Positions 20,701 to 30,474 of a DNA stretch of 64,000 nucleotides are shown in pieces (positions within the stretch are counted from its first letter, which is position 1; every line of letters starts with the position of its first letter). Source of the DNA: Fomitopsis serialis (Eukaryota; Basidiomycota; Agaricomycetes; Polyporales; Fomitopsidaceae); NCBI RefSeq assembly GCF_022376445.1, contig NW_025954981.1, positions 408,111 through 472,110 of the forward strand, in the 5' to 3' direction. The notes beneath the pieces were generated by a model, which did no database searches, was not told the DNA's origin, and saw only the letters and a program-made list of their open reading frames with translations. A program made the translations under genes and the position numbers.

Positions 20701-21098
20701 TCCGTCGCGCCGGTCAATCTCGCAACTACATCCGCTTCGCGCATTGGCGTCGATTCCGCATGCACCGTAATGGTGGACTGATGATGGAGGGTATAGCAGA
20801 TGTCGACTCGCCTGTGCACAGTCGCGGTAGTGACTCTGGCCGTGTCTTGATCGAACGCGAGCCCTCGTTCTGTATGTGACGTACTCGTAGTGGATGGGAA
20901 GTGAATGGATTGGATTGTGGGTGCTTGCCTGTGCTGTGAACGCGATGACGCGAAGCCGTAGGCGGAGCGGAAGAAGCACGAATATGGTACCACCCCTCGC
21001 GGTGGGCTCCAGTTGTGTAGCTCGGGAGTGGGATACCCCCGGGCGCGATGATGTTCGAGGGGTGGGGTGATCCGTTGCTTCGGGGGTAGAGGTGACAT
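17724..21098 (-). CDS. Giant repetitive ORF A of LTR element, unknown function
   Basis: Frame of 1124 codons that opens inside the 5' LTR; the first 29 or so residues are LTR-encoded, so the real start is uncertain. It is Thr/Ser-rich at first, later Arg/Glu-rich. Two relatives of a helical repeat are visible: EVGNLLAAPRRVL in the middle and EVGEFLAAARRVF further on, each followed by an acidic then Arg-rich stretch. No CCHC knuckle, protease, RT or integrase motif was found. Its position just inside the 5' LTR is where a gag would lie, but no gag signature is seen. Confidence 0.45.
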   Translation of the reverse strand: MSPLPPKQRITPPLEHHRARGYPTPELHNWSPPRGVVPYSCFFRSAYGFASSRSQHRQAPTIQSIHFPSTTSTSHTERGLAFDQDTARVTTATVHRRVDICYTLHHQSTITVHAESTPMREADVVARLTGATERFRSITESATGCLGDDGTYALDRLFMASASTTQTYEQATGRATVNSEPVTAHAWDDHLAMHTLVASDTIAQSMQIRNHGVHETRPATCASIAADGQRRETTTRIQERVLVRTGSDFVVAEDASRGTSRTVDPDTHVTVRSHVHRGSSLALRNFWSGVASLTARKHDGATQYEGLTTPTRPGTNTSSDSLSTHEQVLGFEGTRRGGSAGSRGRHAMNRRSGWELYVGNASSMTQMSMATTGGGLPLLDESFCNTSRITGTMSQPGVDMCMGRGPASLQKWLSESAPSELGISTTSQEQEKTHPAGGSERSQSPIATSGWRDEQCAPLESVYPSSLLGLYECVTKGDERATSEGGACRATISLGMLKTASYKSRSERRTCRTWSPASNRAREQRIQGSGPTSDASIGGEDLRKQEGHAREASEQAPLAKVQTATETYTIDHREYKTHHHGAEIEEEVGNLLAAPRRVLTVEDDYSRPEEGTGTETRASGRAREVITEVRLTGEIAGSDACLAVVGRRHRSPFSEVLGPTRGDRGGTDVPYLVDHVRTYEYSNVSDIEREDDERMGAPGRGPGGASSERDEPRPRARNSRRAGFACMDLATTGIAQGRDFDGELGSDEKRMAGGEASSAAISACSKEQKEVGEFLAAARRVFKTGNDWPRLYQRAEQMLRATRRVAITALKDRRTGRSPMTSYPPSSRVDSSLISTPRGTLCMQTEATHASDIWQDTVGRDSVTAEELDTRKQQKRQAQAFRRVVIRATEITLTYGISSTDYAYPGRSSPSAKTVLHVQEHATSASELGVEGAPLPGGQRGEDGHDCEWEHADLARVQRGTRVAMDERKYDKIRSEDRKQLQGESVERGLRRGMIAQAPEPRSAQPTGASLVAQVAESARTFSPLPRLVNTSRPFGHVFLWKCARTLAAVHGHPMARSGSKETAREVQDPVDPDRREANARSQRFRGASSTHAFSEHRADERGQPERARDGRVSAQVSYRKTRD
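20995..21011 (-). other. Candidate primer-binding site
   Basis: Read on the minus strand it is TGGAGCCCACCGCGAGG, starting 2 nt after the 5' LTR. The TGG start is what pairing with a tRNA 3' CCA end requires. I cannot name the tRNA. Confidence 0.5.
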
Positions 21099-21994
21099 GG
21101 GTGGATCGGAATATACTATGAGAGTGGAGGGGAGACGTGCCGGGGAGTGATCTCACAACGATGCCTCAGGCTCGCTGACCTCGTCCTCGGTTCTCCAAGC
21201 CTCACAAATCCCTCTGTTTCCGACTCGTTCCTGGGACTCTGTCCTGCCTCGATCTTGACTTCGTTCCGAAGGTGTCTTACTCTCGCTCTGCAGTCACTAC
21301 GCTTGCTGAGTTCATTCCGCGGTCGCCTCGTTCTCGTTCCGTGGTCGCCCTCCTTGTTCCGCAGGTTCCTGTGCTCGTTCCGCGAGCTCCTAAGCTAGCC
21401 CTGCTGATCCTCGTACTCGTTCCGCAAGCTCCTACGCTCGTTCCGCGAGCTCCTATGCTCGTTCCGCGAGTTCCTATGCTCGTTCCGCGAGCTCCTGAGC
21501 AAGTCCTGCTGATCCTTATACTCGTTCCGCGGGTCCTATGCTCGTTCCGCGAGGTCCTAGGCTCGTTCTGCAAATCCCTGTACTCGTTCCGCGAGTCCTT
21601 GTCCCCGATTACGTGGCGCTGCGTTCGTCCGAAAGATTCTTGATGGCCCGAGTAGATCACTGATGACCAACTCGGGGAGATGCCCTCAGCTCCAGAAATG
21701 TGATAAGAATGGGCGCGAGCCAGGCTCGCAGCCGTAGATTCGGAGTGGGGGAGAACTAAGGTATGTACCTGTCTTCGTGGCACTGTATGCCACGAAAGCT
21801 GACTAAGAGTATCTACTTGCTATATATGGTAAGTAATGCAAGATCGCACGAAGTCCATCAAGTACAGTAAGTTATAAGGTATCGGAGGGAACAATGAGAG
21901 CTCCCTGAGTGCTCGGAGGGGACAGTGATACTGTAAGAGCTCAGAATGAGGAATACACGTACTGTCCGGACCTATGTGGGGGGCACTCCCCACA
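21014..21994 (-). repeat. 5' LTR of the large element (right copy)
   Basis: 981-bp LTR, near-identical to 10938-11917 with about three differences: A/G in GATGTTC[A/G]AGG, one extra G in CTTCGGGGG, and A/G in CTC[A/G]TTCCG. It carries the same 21-bp array, the hairpin at 21774-21796 and the terminal palindrome. Confidence 0.9.
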
Positions 21995-24900
21995 GCGCGC
22001 TGGCCAGTAAAGTGAAGATTATAATGAGTAACACGCGACGATGAGAATGCCGCAAAGTCCCCATTGCTAAGAGGTAGGACTAGGCCGGGTTCATACAAAC
22101 ACAACTCTCCGCCCTCGTAATCCCCGACCGCCAGGACAACGCACATGGATTTATCCTGATGGTCCCTGTGAGCAAGAGTCGCTACGTTCAAATTGATGAC
22201 GAGTGACAAGAAGGGATGCACGGCCGAACATGCATTTCCCGGCAGCACTTCGGCGTCCATTTGAAGGCCTGCATAGCTCTCTGGTAAGACCTTTTGGATC
22301 TGTGACCGGGATTGACTATATGTTATGAGCAATAGAAGCTATGGTCTCACCTGCTGACCCATGTACTCGAAAACTTCTGCGAATATTGTTTGTACGTTCG
22401 CGTAGATATCTTGATATTTGCGCATATCACTTGAGGTGTAAGGGAGCAGCTGACCGTAGTTCATTCGAGTGTTATCAGCCTTCCCGACGACGTAGGGATG
22501 CACGTCAGGTGGGGCTTCATGACCCTGTTGAAAGTGTGATTAGCAACATAATGAAACTGACTACGTACTGCACTTACTCTCATGCCGTGTCTGTTATACC
22601 ATGAGAAATGCAATGCGGGGAAGCAATATTCTTCGCCCGTCGCATCTGAGCTCATGTCCTCAAGACTGAGTCTCTGCTGATCGAGACACGCAAGCAGGTT
22701 GGCCTTGAGTGTTGCGCGAAGACTGTCTGGCATGTTTGAAAACACGCAGGCAATTAGCTCCCCATTGACGTCCTTGATTTGAAGCGGTTCTCTATGCCAT
22801 GGTCAGTTGATATCTGATCACCGAGGTATGGTTACTTACTTTAGAATATGCGGGCGTACCCTGACATACCGCGTGCTGCACACGCGTCGACCGTTTCTAA
22901 ATTGTTCAGACAACTTGACGTGTCCAAAGTTCACGCGTTAGCTTCGAGCTATTGTTGTCACATGAATGTTCAACATTACCTGTTCTTCAAGTTCCTCAAT
23001 GCTGTCGGGTTCGCGAGCCGTACAGGCTTCAGATCGCCGGGACTCCGTCCACGAATACGCCTCAGAGGCAGGAACAGGAATTTTTCGGTGCTCGTCGAGT
23101 TGCAGGTCAAAGGTGGTGGTCACTGAGATTCCCGTGGATAATGCAGGTTTGCCGGCTGTCTCGCCTTCAATGTTCACGACACCTGTTGTGTAACATTCGT
23201 CGTCGTCGTCCAACGCAGTGCAGGGAGACAGGGGATCGGAGTGATCGTCGTTTGCGGTGCACAGTAGTTGCTGACTGGCCCGCGTCAGGTGGAATTCAGT
23301 CTGATGGTCTACGGGCTGCAGGCATGGCAGCCAAGCCTCAGCGTTCCTCTCGACAGCTTCAAACGTGCTATGCAAGGTATTATGTGCAAATTTTAATAGA
23401 CTATGACGAAAGTACGTACTTCATACTCAGCGCTCCGAAGACGCGATCAGATTGGCCGAGATCGGAGCAAAGTATGTAGTCCGAATCGACGTTGATATCC
23501 TCGAGAAGGCTCCTCGAGAACAAGGTGTCGAAACGGAGAGATACAAGGTGACGGATACGGGCGATGGTCGGAATGATACGTTCTGTGATCAGTTGACCGC
23601 ACGTTGTAGCTAGTGAGAGACAGCAGTATTAGCATTGATCAGGAATGTTTTCCCAGTGAAGAAACTCACAGACATCTGGGCATCGCAGCACATTTGCCAA
23701 TTGCCACGCGAAATCATCGACAGATTTTTCAAGGTCGAGCCGCAACTGAGCACAGGCAATGATTATCAATATATACACGGATCCTTTGGAAAACACGTCA
23801 TCCATAATCCATATGAAAACCATGAGGAACGTACCGCCCGCGGCGACAGCTGCAAATTTACTGCCTGACTTGACCCAATGCCGAAAGGTACGCTGGCTTG
23901 GCGCATCTTGCATACCCTCCACATGTCTTCGCCAGATTTCTGCGTTGCTGTTGATGTCGTCTCGACGCTTCAAACTGTGTATGCAGTTTAGCGTTCTCGA
24001 ACATTGATTAGGAGCGATACAAAGTGCTTACACAGTGCACTTGCACACCAGCTGTATGTAGTGGATCATCAGTAGAAAATTCATGGTGAGGTCACGCTTC
24101 CCAGCAAGACCGCATCTCTGCATTATAGAGGACAGAGAATCGTCAGCAAATCCGGCTCCAAGAATATCGTTGCTCCTGATGGAGCTCAGTATCCCGTCTA
24201 CGTTGGCGTCCACATCATGCATGGCGGTACCTAGTTGCGCTATAAATGCACTTATCACCGGAGTTACTTGCGCAGCGGGCGTGCGGAGATTGACCCATCG
24301 CCTACTGGGGGCGGCCTGTGCTCCGGTTCGACACTTCCAATATGCTACGTCCGCTCTTCTTCCACTCGAAGAACTGGTCTTTTTCCTCGATGATCGACGT
24401 GTGCTCCGGTTGTCCTGGGATGGCACCGTACCTGAAGAGGAGGTCGGAGTTCAGTATGTGAACCCAACCACAGTTGAATTAGGCGGTACTCACCGTCCGG
24501 GAGGCTTGAATGCTCCTGTGAGGTGGCGACGGCACCTGGAGCAAGTGGTGCCGCCTGAGTCTCAGCGGTCGTGTTGCAAGCATCAACAGCCATATCGCTC
24601 ATATCCATGCTGCTCTCTGCTGTACGGTAAGTATGCAGATACAACAACCACAACCTGTGCCTCACCATCAGGGCATACGGGTGACTGGATGTCCCCATCA
24701 GAGCCAGCGATGCCCAGCTCTCTCGTAACGGCATTGCCTTGAGCAGTGTTGCGGTCAGTGTACGTGATAATGCCTGAGCATGTGGTGAGTCCAAATACTT
24801 CAGCTGAAGACTGGATACGCACCTTCCGGCTCGATTGGCGCGCTGATAGATGGTAAAGGAAACTCAACTACGCAATCCTGAAGACGAGAACGAGTGGTTT

Positions 24901-25192
24901 GAAGGGATGTTGGTAGCGTCGGAAAGCTCATAAGAAGTGCTAGCAAGTCCGAAATTTCTGTTTGTGATAAGGATATGAGCACGTCGCGGTCGTCAGAGCT
25001 GCCAGCGTCCATGGTAAAGTGAGAAGTGTTAAGCGCTGAAGCTCTCGGGCCCGAGAAGTCTCAGAAAGCTCTCTGAACGGTTTTATGGAGCATTCCCAAG
25101 CGCATCAGGAAGAGAGTAGAGTACACAGATATTGAACGTATTTCACTAGATGTCCTTGGCGTACGATACTACTCACAGTGGCGCCCGCCCTC

Positions 25193-25990
25193 TTACTTTC
25201 GCCCGGCCCGTTTACCCTGCGCCTTCGCATTCCCCGCCCCCTTCACTTTTGTATTCGTGCTCGTATTCGCACTCGCCTTGGCCGTGTGCCTGGGCCGAAC
25301 GCGTTTTCCCTGGGCCTTGGCCTGCTCCTTGTTCCTGGCGTGCTTCTCCTTCATTTGCTCTTCCAAGACGGCCTTGCGCATGCGCTTGCGGCATCCCGAC
25401 AGAGCGTACGACAAGGCGTTCGCGGGGAGGCGGTCGGTAAACACGTCGAAAGCGGAGGAGAAGTTGTGCTGCATGTGCAGCACCATGTCGGCGGCGGGGG
25501 TCCCCGGGTCAAGACTCGGCAAGGTCGTCGAGTAACCCTGTAGGTCCTCTTTGGCGATAGTCAAGAGGACCTTATTGCCGGGTTCCTTGATACCGCGAAA
25601 GCGGTGTAAAGCGGCCCTTTGTTGAACATCGCCCTCCCGGTCGTTCACAGCGGCCAGAAGGTTGTACATGAGCACGAACAACCTAGATAGGTGCTCTTTG
25701 ATGCGACGCACGGCATCGGGTGGGCTGAGTTGTGGGCTCACGATGGGCATCAGGTCGGTGGACTCCTTGTCCAGACGAATCTCCTGCCGGCTTACATGGT
25801 TAGTACTGTAGCATAGATTATGATTTACTTACCATGAATACAAACTCCGTGAGGATCCTCGTGAGATCCCACTGCTCATCCACGGCCTGGCGAAACTTGT
25901 GATACTCCAGGGGCATCAGGAAAAACCCATTTCCCTTAATCACACTTTGGCAATCTTTAACCGGCTTTTCCTCTCATCTCATAGATTTAT
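25193..25990 (-). pseudogene. 3' fragment of an unrecognised gene
   Basis: Two exons read well on the minus strand: about 25990-25833 (…KGNGFFLMPLEYHKF…) and 25783-25193, joined by a GT/AG intron. The product ends in a very Lys/Ala/Gln-rich basic tail (RKMRKAVLEEQMKEKHARN-like, then KAQGKR repeats) that could bind nucleic acid. Upstream of about 25990 the frame meets a stop with no convincing further exon, and the DNA turns AT-rich, so the 5' part seems missing. It lies about 180 bp beyond the start of the split oxygenase, same strand. No family is recognised. Confidence 0.45.
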
Positions 25991-26176
25991 GTCATCGGGA
26001 TGCGTCAGATGTTTCATGAAGTACCCTGAAGACTTCTGAAATTGCCTTCAAGCATTATACAATCTTAAGACCTTACTTTTAAGATGTCTGAAGTATCTAT
26101 GATGCCCCATTGAGAGCCGTTGAAGAAGTATGTACTGCTACCTATCTAAATGCTCTAGCTTAACGTACTTTGCCGA

Positions 26177-27565
26177 TCAGATGGTGCAGAGGTAAGAGTT
26201 AGTCCGGGTGCTTCGCAGAGTACACCAGCAGAGGTGCACTGCTTCGTAGCATCCACACGTCGTGCCATCAGTAGTACTGCTTGACGTACCCAATGCTTGG
26301 AGTGCGGTTGATGTTTGAAATGCGCCCGCTGTACTCGAGGGTACATGGCGCACGGACGAGGTCCTGTCCCTGTGCGTACATCGGGCGGCATTGATTGCAG
26401 GATGAACATCGCGATATTGAGGTGGACGTGAGATGTCCGAGGTCAGCGTCGTCGAACACGACATCAGCTTCGTTATCGAGTACGATGAGGTCAGTACCTT
26501 GCTCGGCAACTCGCCCGGTCGACGTGAATTCACACGAGGTCGAGTCCTCGTACATGCAGCCGGTATCAGACATGTAAGGGCTCGACATAGCCATGCCGAG
26601 GTCGAACCGCGAGTCTTCGCCATCGCGGCGGCGTCCACTGGACGCCGAGACCTTGCTGGTCCGTGCGTCACAACTGCGCCTGCTGACGCGGGCACAGGGA
26701 GCGGAGGCGGGCATGCAGGGACGTCCGGTGAGGTCGTACCTGCAGTTCTCGAGCCTTCGTGCTCGTTTTCTCTGCTCGCCTCACGTCCTTCCTCCTCCCT
26801 TCTCCTCTTCCCCTTCTTGATCTCCTCGCAGCCTCCTTGTTCGACGTTCCCTGCGTTCTGCGCAGTCTTCTCGCTCGGAGCTGGACTTGAACGCGCGTCG
26901 TTCAAGTCCTGGGTCGTGCTGCTGCACAAGTCCAGTACCCCGTTCTTGACGTCAGGGAGGCACACGAGGAACTCGTTGTTCGTAGTGTGGCCTTCCGACG
27001 CGGGTGTTGCGACTGGTGACGTACGTACCGGGTGCACCCTCGTGGTCGTGGGGTACACCTCGGTCGCATGTAAGGGGTCGGATGACACGCCGGGTACATC
27101 CTTGAGTACGCCGTAGCTCGACGTACCCACTGTGCGGCGACTTGTAGAACGACGGTATGTAGTCGAAGTCGAAGTGGGAGACATGTCGGTCGTGCTGGAT
27201 GGCACACCGAACACGTCGTGCGTCGTAACGCCGCTGAGCTCGTAAACTAGCGCGTCGCATGGATTCAGCACCTCATGAGGTTCTCTGACAGTGAATACAA
27301 TGATCTCGTTGATCGCTGCATCGACTGCAGGTGCTGACGGTGGATGCGTATGCATCGAAACGGAAACTTGAGGGGTCGCGGCAAACACACTTGAGGGTGC
27401 GTCGCGCGCGTCCCGGGATTCGGCTGCGTGTACGTCGGGCGGTGGGCTCGACGTACGCATAGCGCGAGGCGGTGTCGAAAGAGAAACGGACGACCCGATA
27501 GAACTGGCATGTTCTCCGGGTGCGTCACTACGCCAAGTAGGGGCGTGCTGGACGGCGGCCAGCAC
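26177..27565 (-). CDS. Low-complexity ORF, paralogue of 27707-29188
   Basis: 462-codon frame rich in Pro, Ser, Thr and Ala. It shares two blocks with the neighbouring frame: VRTSPVATPASEG…NEFLVCLPDVKNGVL and an acidic/basic block EEIKKGKRRREEEG followed by NEHEGSRTAGT, SPDV and PPPLPVPASAG. The block order differs between the two frames. No domain, start or intron could be confirmed, and the opposite strand is also open over parts of it, so coding status is doubtful. Confidence 0.3.
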   Translation of the reverse strand: MLAAVQHAPTWRSDAPGEHASSIGSSVSLSTPPRAMRTSSPPPDVHAAESRDARDAPSSVFAATPQVSVSMHTHPPSAPAVDAAINEIIVFTVREPHEVLNPCDALVYELSGVTTHDVFGVPSSTTDMSPTSTSTTYRRSTSRRTVGTSSYGVLKDVPGVSSDPLHATEVYPTTTRVHPVRTSPVATPASEGHTTNNEFLVCLPDVKNGVLDLCSSTTQDLNDARSSPAPSEKTAQNAGNVEQGGCEEIKKGKRRREEEGREASRENEHEGSRTAGTTSPDVPACPPPLPVPASAGAVVTHGPARSRRPVDAAAMAKTRGSTSAWLCRALTCLIPAACTRTRPRVNSRRPGELPSKVLTSSYSITKLMSCSTTLTSDISRPPQYRDVHPAINAARCTHRDRTSSVRHVPSSTAGAFQTSTALQALGTSSSTTDGTTCGCYEAVHLCWCTLRSTRTNSYLCTI

Positions 27566-27706
27566 AGACGGGCGTGCGTCGCGCGCATCCAGAAAGAAGG
27601 CACCGGAGGATACATCGAGCGACGAGCTCGACGTATCTGCCGCGTGCGGTGGTAGAGAAACAGGAGGCGGCCTGGTAGAGCTCGAAGGCCCTCCAGACGC
27701 GCCGTC

Positions 27707-29188
27707 TCACAAAGTGGGAGCAGCAGGTACGATGGGCCTGCTGCTACACCGGCCTAGCACCCCGTTCTTGGCGACGGAGAGGCACGCAACGAACTCATTG
27801 GTCATTGCGTTGCCTTCCGACGCGGGCGCTGCGGCTGGTGACGTGCGTACTGGGTCCACGGTCGTGAAGTGCACCACGGAACCTTCGCTCGCGCATGGGA
27901 GGTCGGCGAGCGCGCCGGGTACGTTGGCGAGTACACCGGACGCGGATTCGATCTCGTTGATAGCGTGTACATCGAGCGATAAGCTCGACATACCCTCTGT
28001 GCGGCGGGTTGCTGAAGGACGGGGCACGTCAGACATGCAGCGGTGCATGTCCGACGTGCTACCGTGCGTAGCTGCGGGTACGACCATGAGGTCGTCCCGG
28101 AAGACGGAAGGGCCGTCTTCGTGGCCAGCAGAACGCACGACGGACTTCTTGTTCATCGTTACGCCTGCTGCTGCGGCAGATGGCGATGAAACGGGCACGT
28201 CGGACGCGCAGCTGCGTGCGTCCGACGTGGTACCGTCCAAGGCAGTTGGTACGACGTGGGAGTCGTCCCGAGAGGCGGAAGTGCCAATGTCGTGGCCAGC
28301 AGAGCGCACGACAAGCTTCGCGTTCGTCGATACGCCTGCTGGCGCAGGCACTGGAAGCGGAGGCGGCGAAGCAGAGACGTCCGGTGAGGGCGTACCAGTG
28401 GTTGTCGAGCCTTCGTGCTCGTTTCTTCTGCTCGCCCCGCGCCCTCCCCTCTCCTCTCTCTTCCTCTCCTCCTTGACCTCCCTCTGCTCTCCTGGCTCCG
28501 TGTTCTCGGGGCTCGGCGCGGTTCTATTGCTCGGTGGTGGACTTGCACGCGCGTCGTGCGAGTCCTGGGCCGCGCGGCCTTGTTGCGCGTTGCTTGGGTC
28601 GCAAGGATCCGGGTAGAAGTCGCCAGAGTCGAGAGATGAGGCGAGAGGATGGAAAGCAGGGTTCGCAGGCGGAAGTTGATGGCCTGGGGAAGAAGGGGAT
28701 GGCGGTCTTGCATTGCCTGCAAGGTCGTCTTCTCGCGCTGCTAACTGAACCAGCAGCAGTTCAGCTGGCCAGACGCGGACGCGCGCGTTCCTGCCCGTTG
28801 GGACAGAACATGCGCCTTGATACGCGTTCTGGCGGTCGAGACGGGTGCCCGGAGGGAGGTCGTCGGCGAGATGGTGGCGGTCGAGAGCAGAGCGTTGGGC
28901 GCTAGCTCTCTGAGCGCCCGCCGACGACGCGGGCTTGCAACGCTCAACACTTTTGGTGTCGAGCGCGTCGCCGGTCGTGTCGAGCGCGTCCTTGCTCACG
29001 TCGAGCGCGTCGCTCGACTTGTTTTTAGTATATTTGAGTCGCAGCTCATTTCTGAGCGGGCGACGCGGGTTACCGGCGGGTGACTGCGAGTTCCGGCTTG
29101 TTCGGAGTCGGTTGGTGTTCCGCTGGGCGATCTTGCGATCAAGATCGAGATCTGAACGCCTTTGCATCCACTGGCAGTAGTGCCGCAA
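27707..29188 (-). CDS. Low-complexity ORF with internal repeats, unknown
   Basis: 493-codon frame. It contains a short tandem SKDALDTTGDALDT repeat, a Pro-rich segment, a charged block VKEERKREERGG, and two copies of a block of about 55 residues (VVRSAGHD…SRDD…VVP…GTTSDA). The C-terminal VRTSPAAAPASEG…KNGVL block is shared with the frame at 26177-27565. A plus-strand frame (27714-28616) is also open, so either strand or neither may code. It starts about 105 bp from the divergent plus-strand gene at 29295. Confidence 0.3.
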   Translation of the reverse strand: MRHYCQWMQRRSDLDLDRKIAQRNTNRLRTSRNSQSPAGNPRRPLRNELRLKYTKNKSSDALDVSKDALDTTGDALDTKSVERCKPASSAGAQRASAQRSALDRHHLADDLPPGTRLDRQNAYQGACSVPTGRNARVRVWPAELLLVQLAAREDDLAGNARPPSPSSPGHQLPPANPAFHPLASSLDSGDFYPDPCDPSNAQQGRAAQDSHDARASPPPSNRTAPSPENTEPGEQREVKEERKREERGGRGASRRNEHEGSTTTGTPSPDVSASPPPLPVPAPAGVSTNAKLVVRSAGHDIGTSASRDDSHVVPTALDGTTSDARSCASDVPVSSPSAAAAGVTMNKKSVVRSAGHEDGPSVFRDDLMVVPAATHGSTSDMHRCMSDVPRPSATRRTEGMSSLSLDVHAINEIESASGVLANVPGALADLPCASEGSVVHFTTVDPVRTSPAAAPASEGNAMTNEFVACLSVAKNGVLGRCSSRPIVPAAPTL

Positions 29189-29294
29189 CGTAGGTGTTCT
29201 GCACGAACAACAACCTCCCGCAAACTTCGCATCTGGTTCGCAAACCCTTCAACTTTCTTGTACATCCCTCTCATCTATAATTGTCACCCAAAGA

Positions 29295-29901
29295 ATGTCA
29301 GCCCAGACCCGCCGTCAACCCGACGATGACGAGGTCCAATACCTCGGATTCCAGCGCGTCGACGTAGAGAAGAGCGAGGTCCACCGGACGATGCTCGAGG
29401 AAGACGGTCTGGTCTTTTGCGGGTTCCACAACACGCAGGACTATTCCGGTCGTTCACCGCCGCCACATATCAAGCAAACACGGGCACCGGTGGTGATTGA
29501 TCTCGTCTCTTCGGATGACGAAGACAGCTCGGAGCTTGCCGTGTTGACCGCGGCGGGCAGTTCGTCTTCTTCGGGCGCCCGGAGCACTAGAACCAGCAAG
29601 CGTTTGGCTGTTAAGGTGAGTGCGTGGCTTCTCTATCACGGACACCACCATTCAAGCGATCGTCATACTCTACCAGAAAATCGGCAATACTCCCAAGGGG
29701 GCCCTCGCTCACCAGCCCCCTTCTCCGTCCTCGCGGTCTACCCTCGGCAAACGCGGCAGACGGTCCACTTTTAAAGAGTCCACGATCCCCACCGTGAACA
29801 AACAACAACGCAAGGACGCGATGCGCCAGAAGACACGGCGACAGCGATCGCGCAACCAGCCCGCTGAACGCTCGGCCTCGCCCTCGACCACAGTGTTATG
29901 A
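29295..29901 (+). CDS. Small protein with SUMO-interaction-like motif
   Basis: Two exons, 29295-29615 and 29677-29901, with a 61-bp GT/AG intron, encode about 181 residues. Near residue 70 is VVIDLVSSDDEDSS, a hydrophobic core followed by acidic and serine residues, the textbook form of a SUMO-interacting motif (inference; binding not shown). The N-terminal part is acidic, while the C-terminal 70 residues are strongly basic (RQKTRRQRSRNQ) and could enter the nucleus or bind nucleic acid. No enzymatic domain is seen. The frame is clean and the splice restores a good ORF. Confidence 0.6.
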
Positions 29902-30474
29902 ACGCTGGTCGGCGGGTGCGAACATACTTAGGTGCTTAGGTGACCAGACATGTATGCATGACCAAAATTTGTATATGATCCATATACACGACCTAGTACT
30001 GCTACAGTTGTCCGTTCGTCGGCTGCGTTTGCACGCAGGGCATTTGCCCTGTGTGCTCGCCGTCGGCGTGTGGACACACCCTGTCCCCGCCTGCCTGCTC
30101 GCCTGCCCCCGCTCTTCTGCTAATTCACCCACCTGCTCGTCCACCGCTGTCTGCCCTCTCTCCTGCCGTCCCCTTGCCTACGCACCCTGGTTGGTTGGTA
30201 ATCCCGTTTATCGTCATTTGAGGGCGAAGCCCTATGTAGACTCGGACTATATACATGTACTATACTACTTGGGTTTGATGCGAGGGTGCCTAGCTAATCA
30301 TTGGCTCGGTACACCTACGGAGAGGCGACTTCGCCGGTTGGGATGGATTGGGTTATAGCATATGTACAGTAGTTCGATTAGTTCGTGTTGTAGAGTCCAT
30401 TTACTATGTATAGTGTCCGTGTGCAAATCGCTACAGTGGGGTATTAAGGATGCGCGTGGGATAGGAGATCGTCG
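29902..30474. other. Spacer with C-rich repeat, no gene
   Basis: No gene seen. The part 30020-30190 is pyrimidine-rich and contains GTCGGCGTGTGG with flanks that resemble 31140-31203 on the other side of the LINE fragment. The rest is AT-richer and featureless. Confidence 0.4.

Larger units (their letters stand above)
10934..21998 (-). mobile_element. Large pol-less LTR retroelement (LARD-like)
   Basis: LTRs at 10938-11917 and 21014-21994 enclose 9096 bp. The duplicated target is GCGC at 10934-10937 and 21995-21998. Orientation is minus: a 10-nt purine tract (complement of 11918-11927) abuts the left LTR, and a 17-nt candidate primer-binding site starting TGG (complement of 20995-21011) lies 2 nt inside the right LTR. 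The LTRs differ by about three changes in 980 bp, so insertion is recent. The interior carries very long minus-strand frames, but I found no protease, reverse transcriptase, RNase H or integrase motif and no gag zinc knuckle. This matches a large retrotransposon derivative mobilised in trans. The minus strand is strikingly purine-rich throughout. Confidence 0.85.
10846..25012 (-). pseudogene. Tet-like 2OG-Fe(II) oxygenase gene split by LTR element
   Basis: Multi-exon gene read from ATG at 25012 (MDAGSSDDRDVL) to about 21999, then interrupted by the 11-kb LTR element, with its last 27 or so codons and TAG stop at 10846-10937. The C-terminal domain resembles fungal Tet-like 2OG-Fe(II) oxygenases: HRDHQD supplies the His-x-Asp iron ligands, GGELCLYEPG forms the core strand, and THYNLHF gives the distal His, followed by the 2OG-binding Arg. 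The region after that Arg is what the insertion cuts off. The N-terminal two thirds are helical and unrecognised. Blocks shared with the copy at 53.8 kb include SQRTFRHW, NRHGMR and LPGNA. Removing the element and one GCGC restores the frame exactly, so the gene was intact before insertion. Substrate is unknown; nucleic-acid oxidation is only an inference from Tet similarity. Confidence 0.72.

Noticed and set aside
7773..25012. KDZ transposon carrying the Tet-like oxygenase
   Set aside because: Such association is known in basidiomycetes, but I see no KDZ transposase core here; the transposases present are Plavaka type and lie elsewhere.
27714..28616. Plus-strand 300-codon frame as a gene
   Set aside because: It is antisense to the longer minus-strand frame, both are low-complexity, and no splice or motif support favours it.
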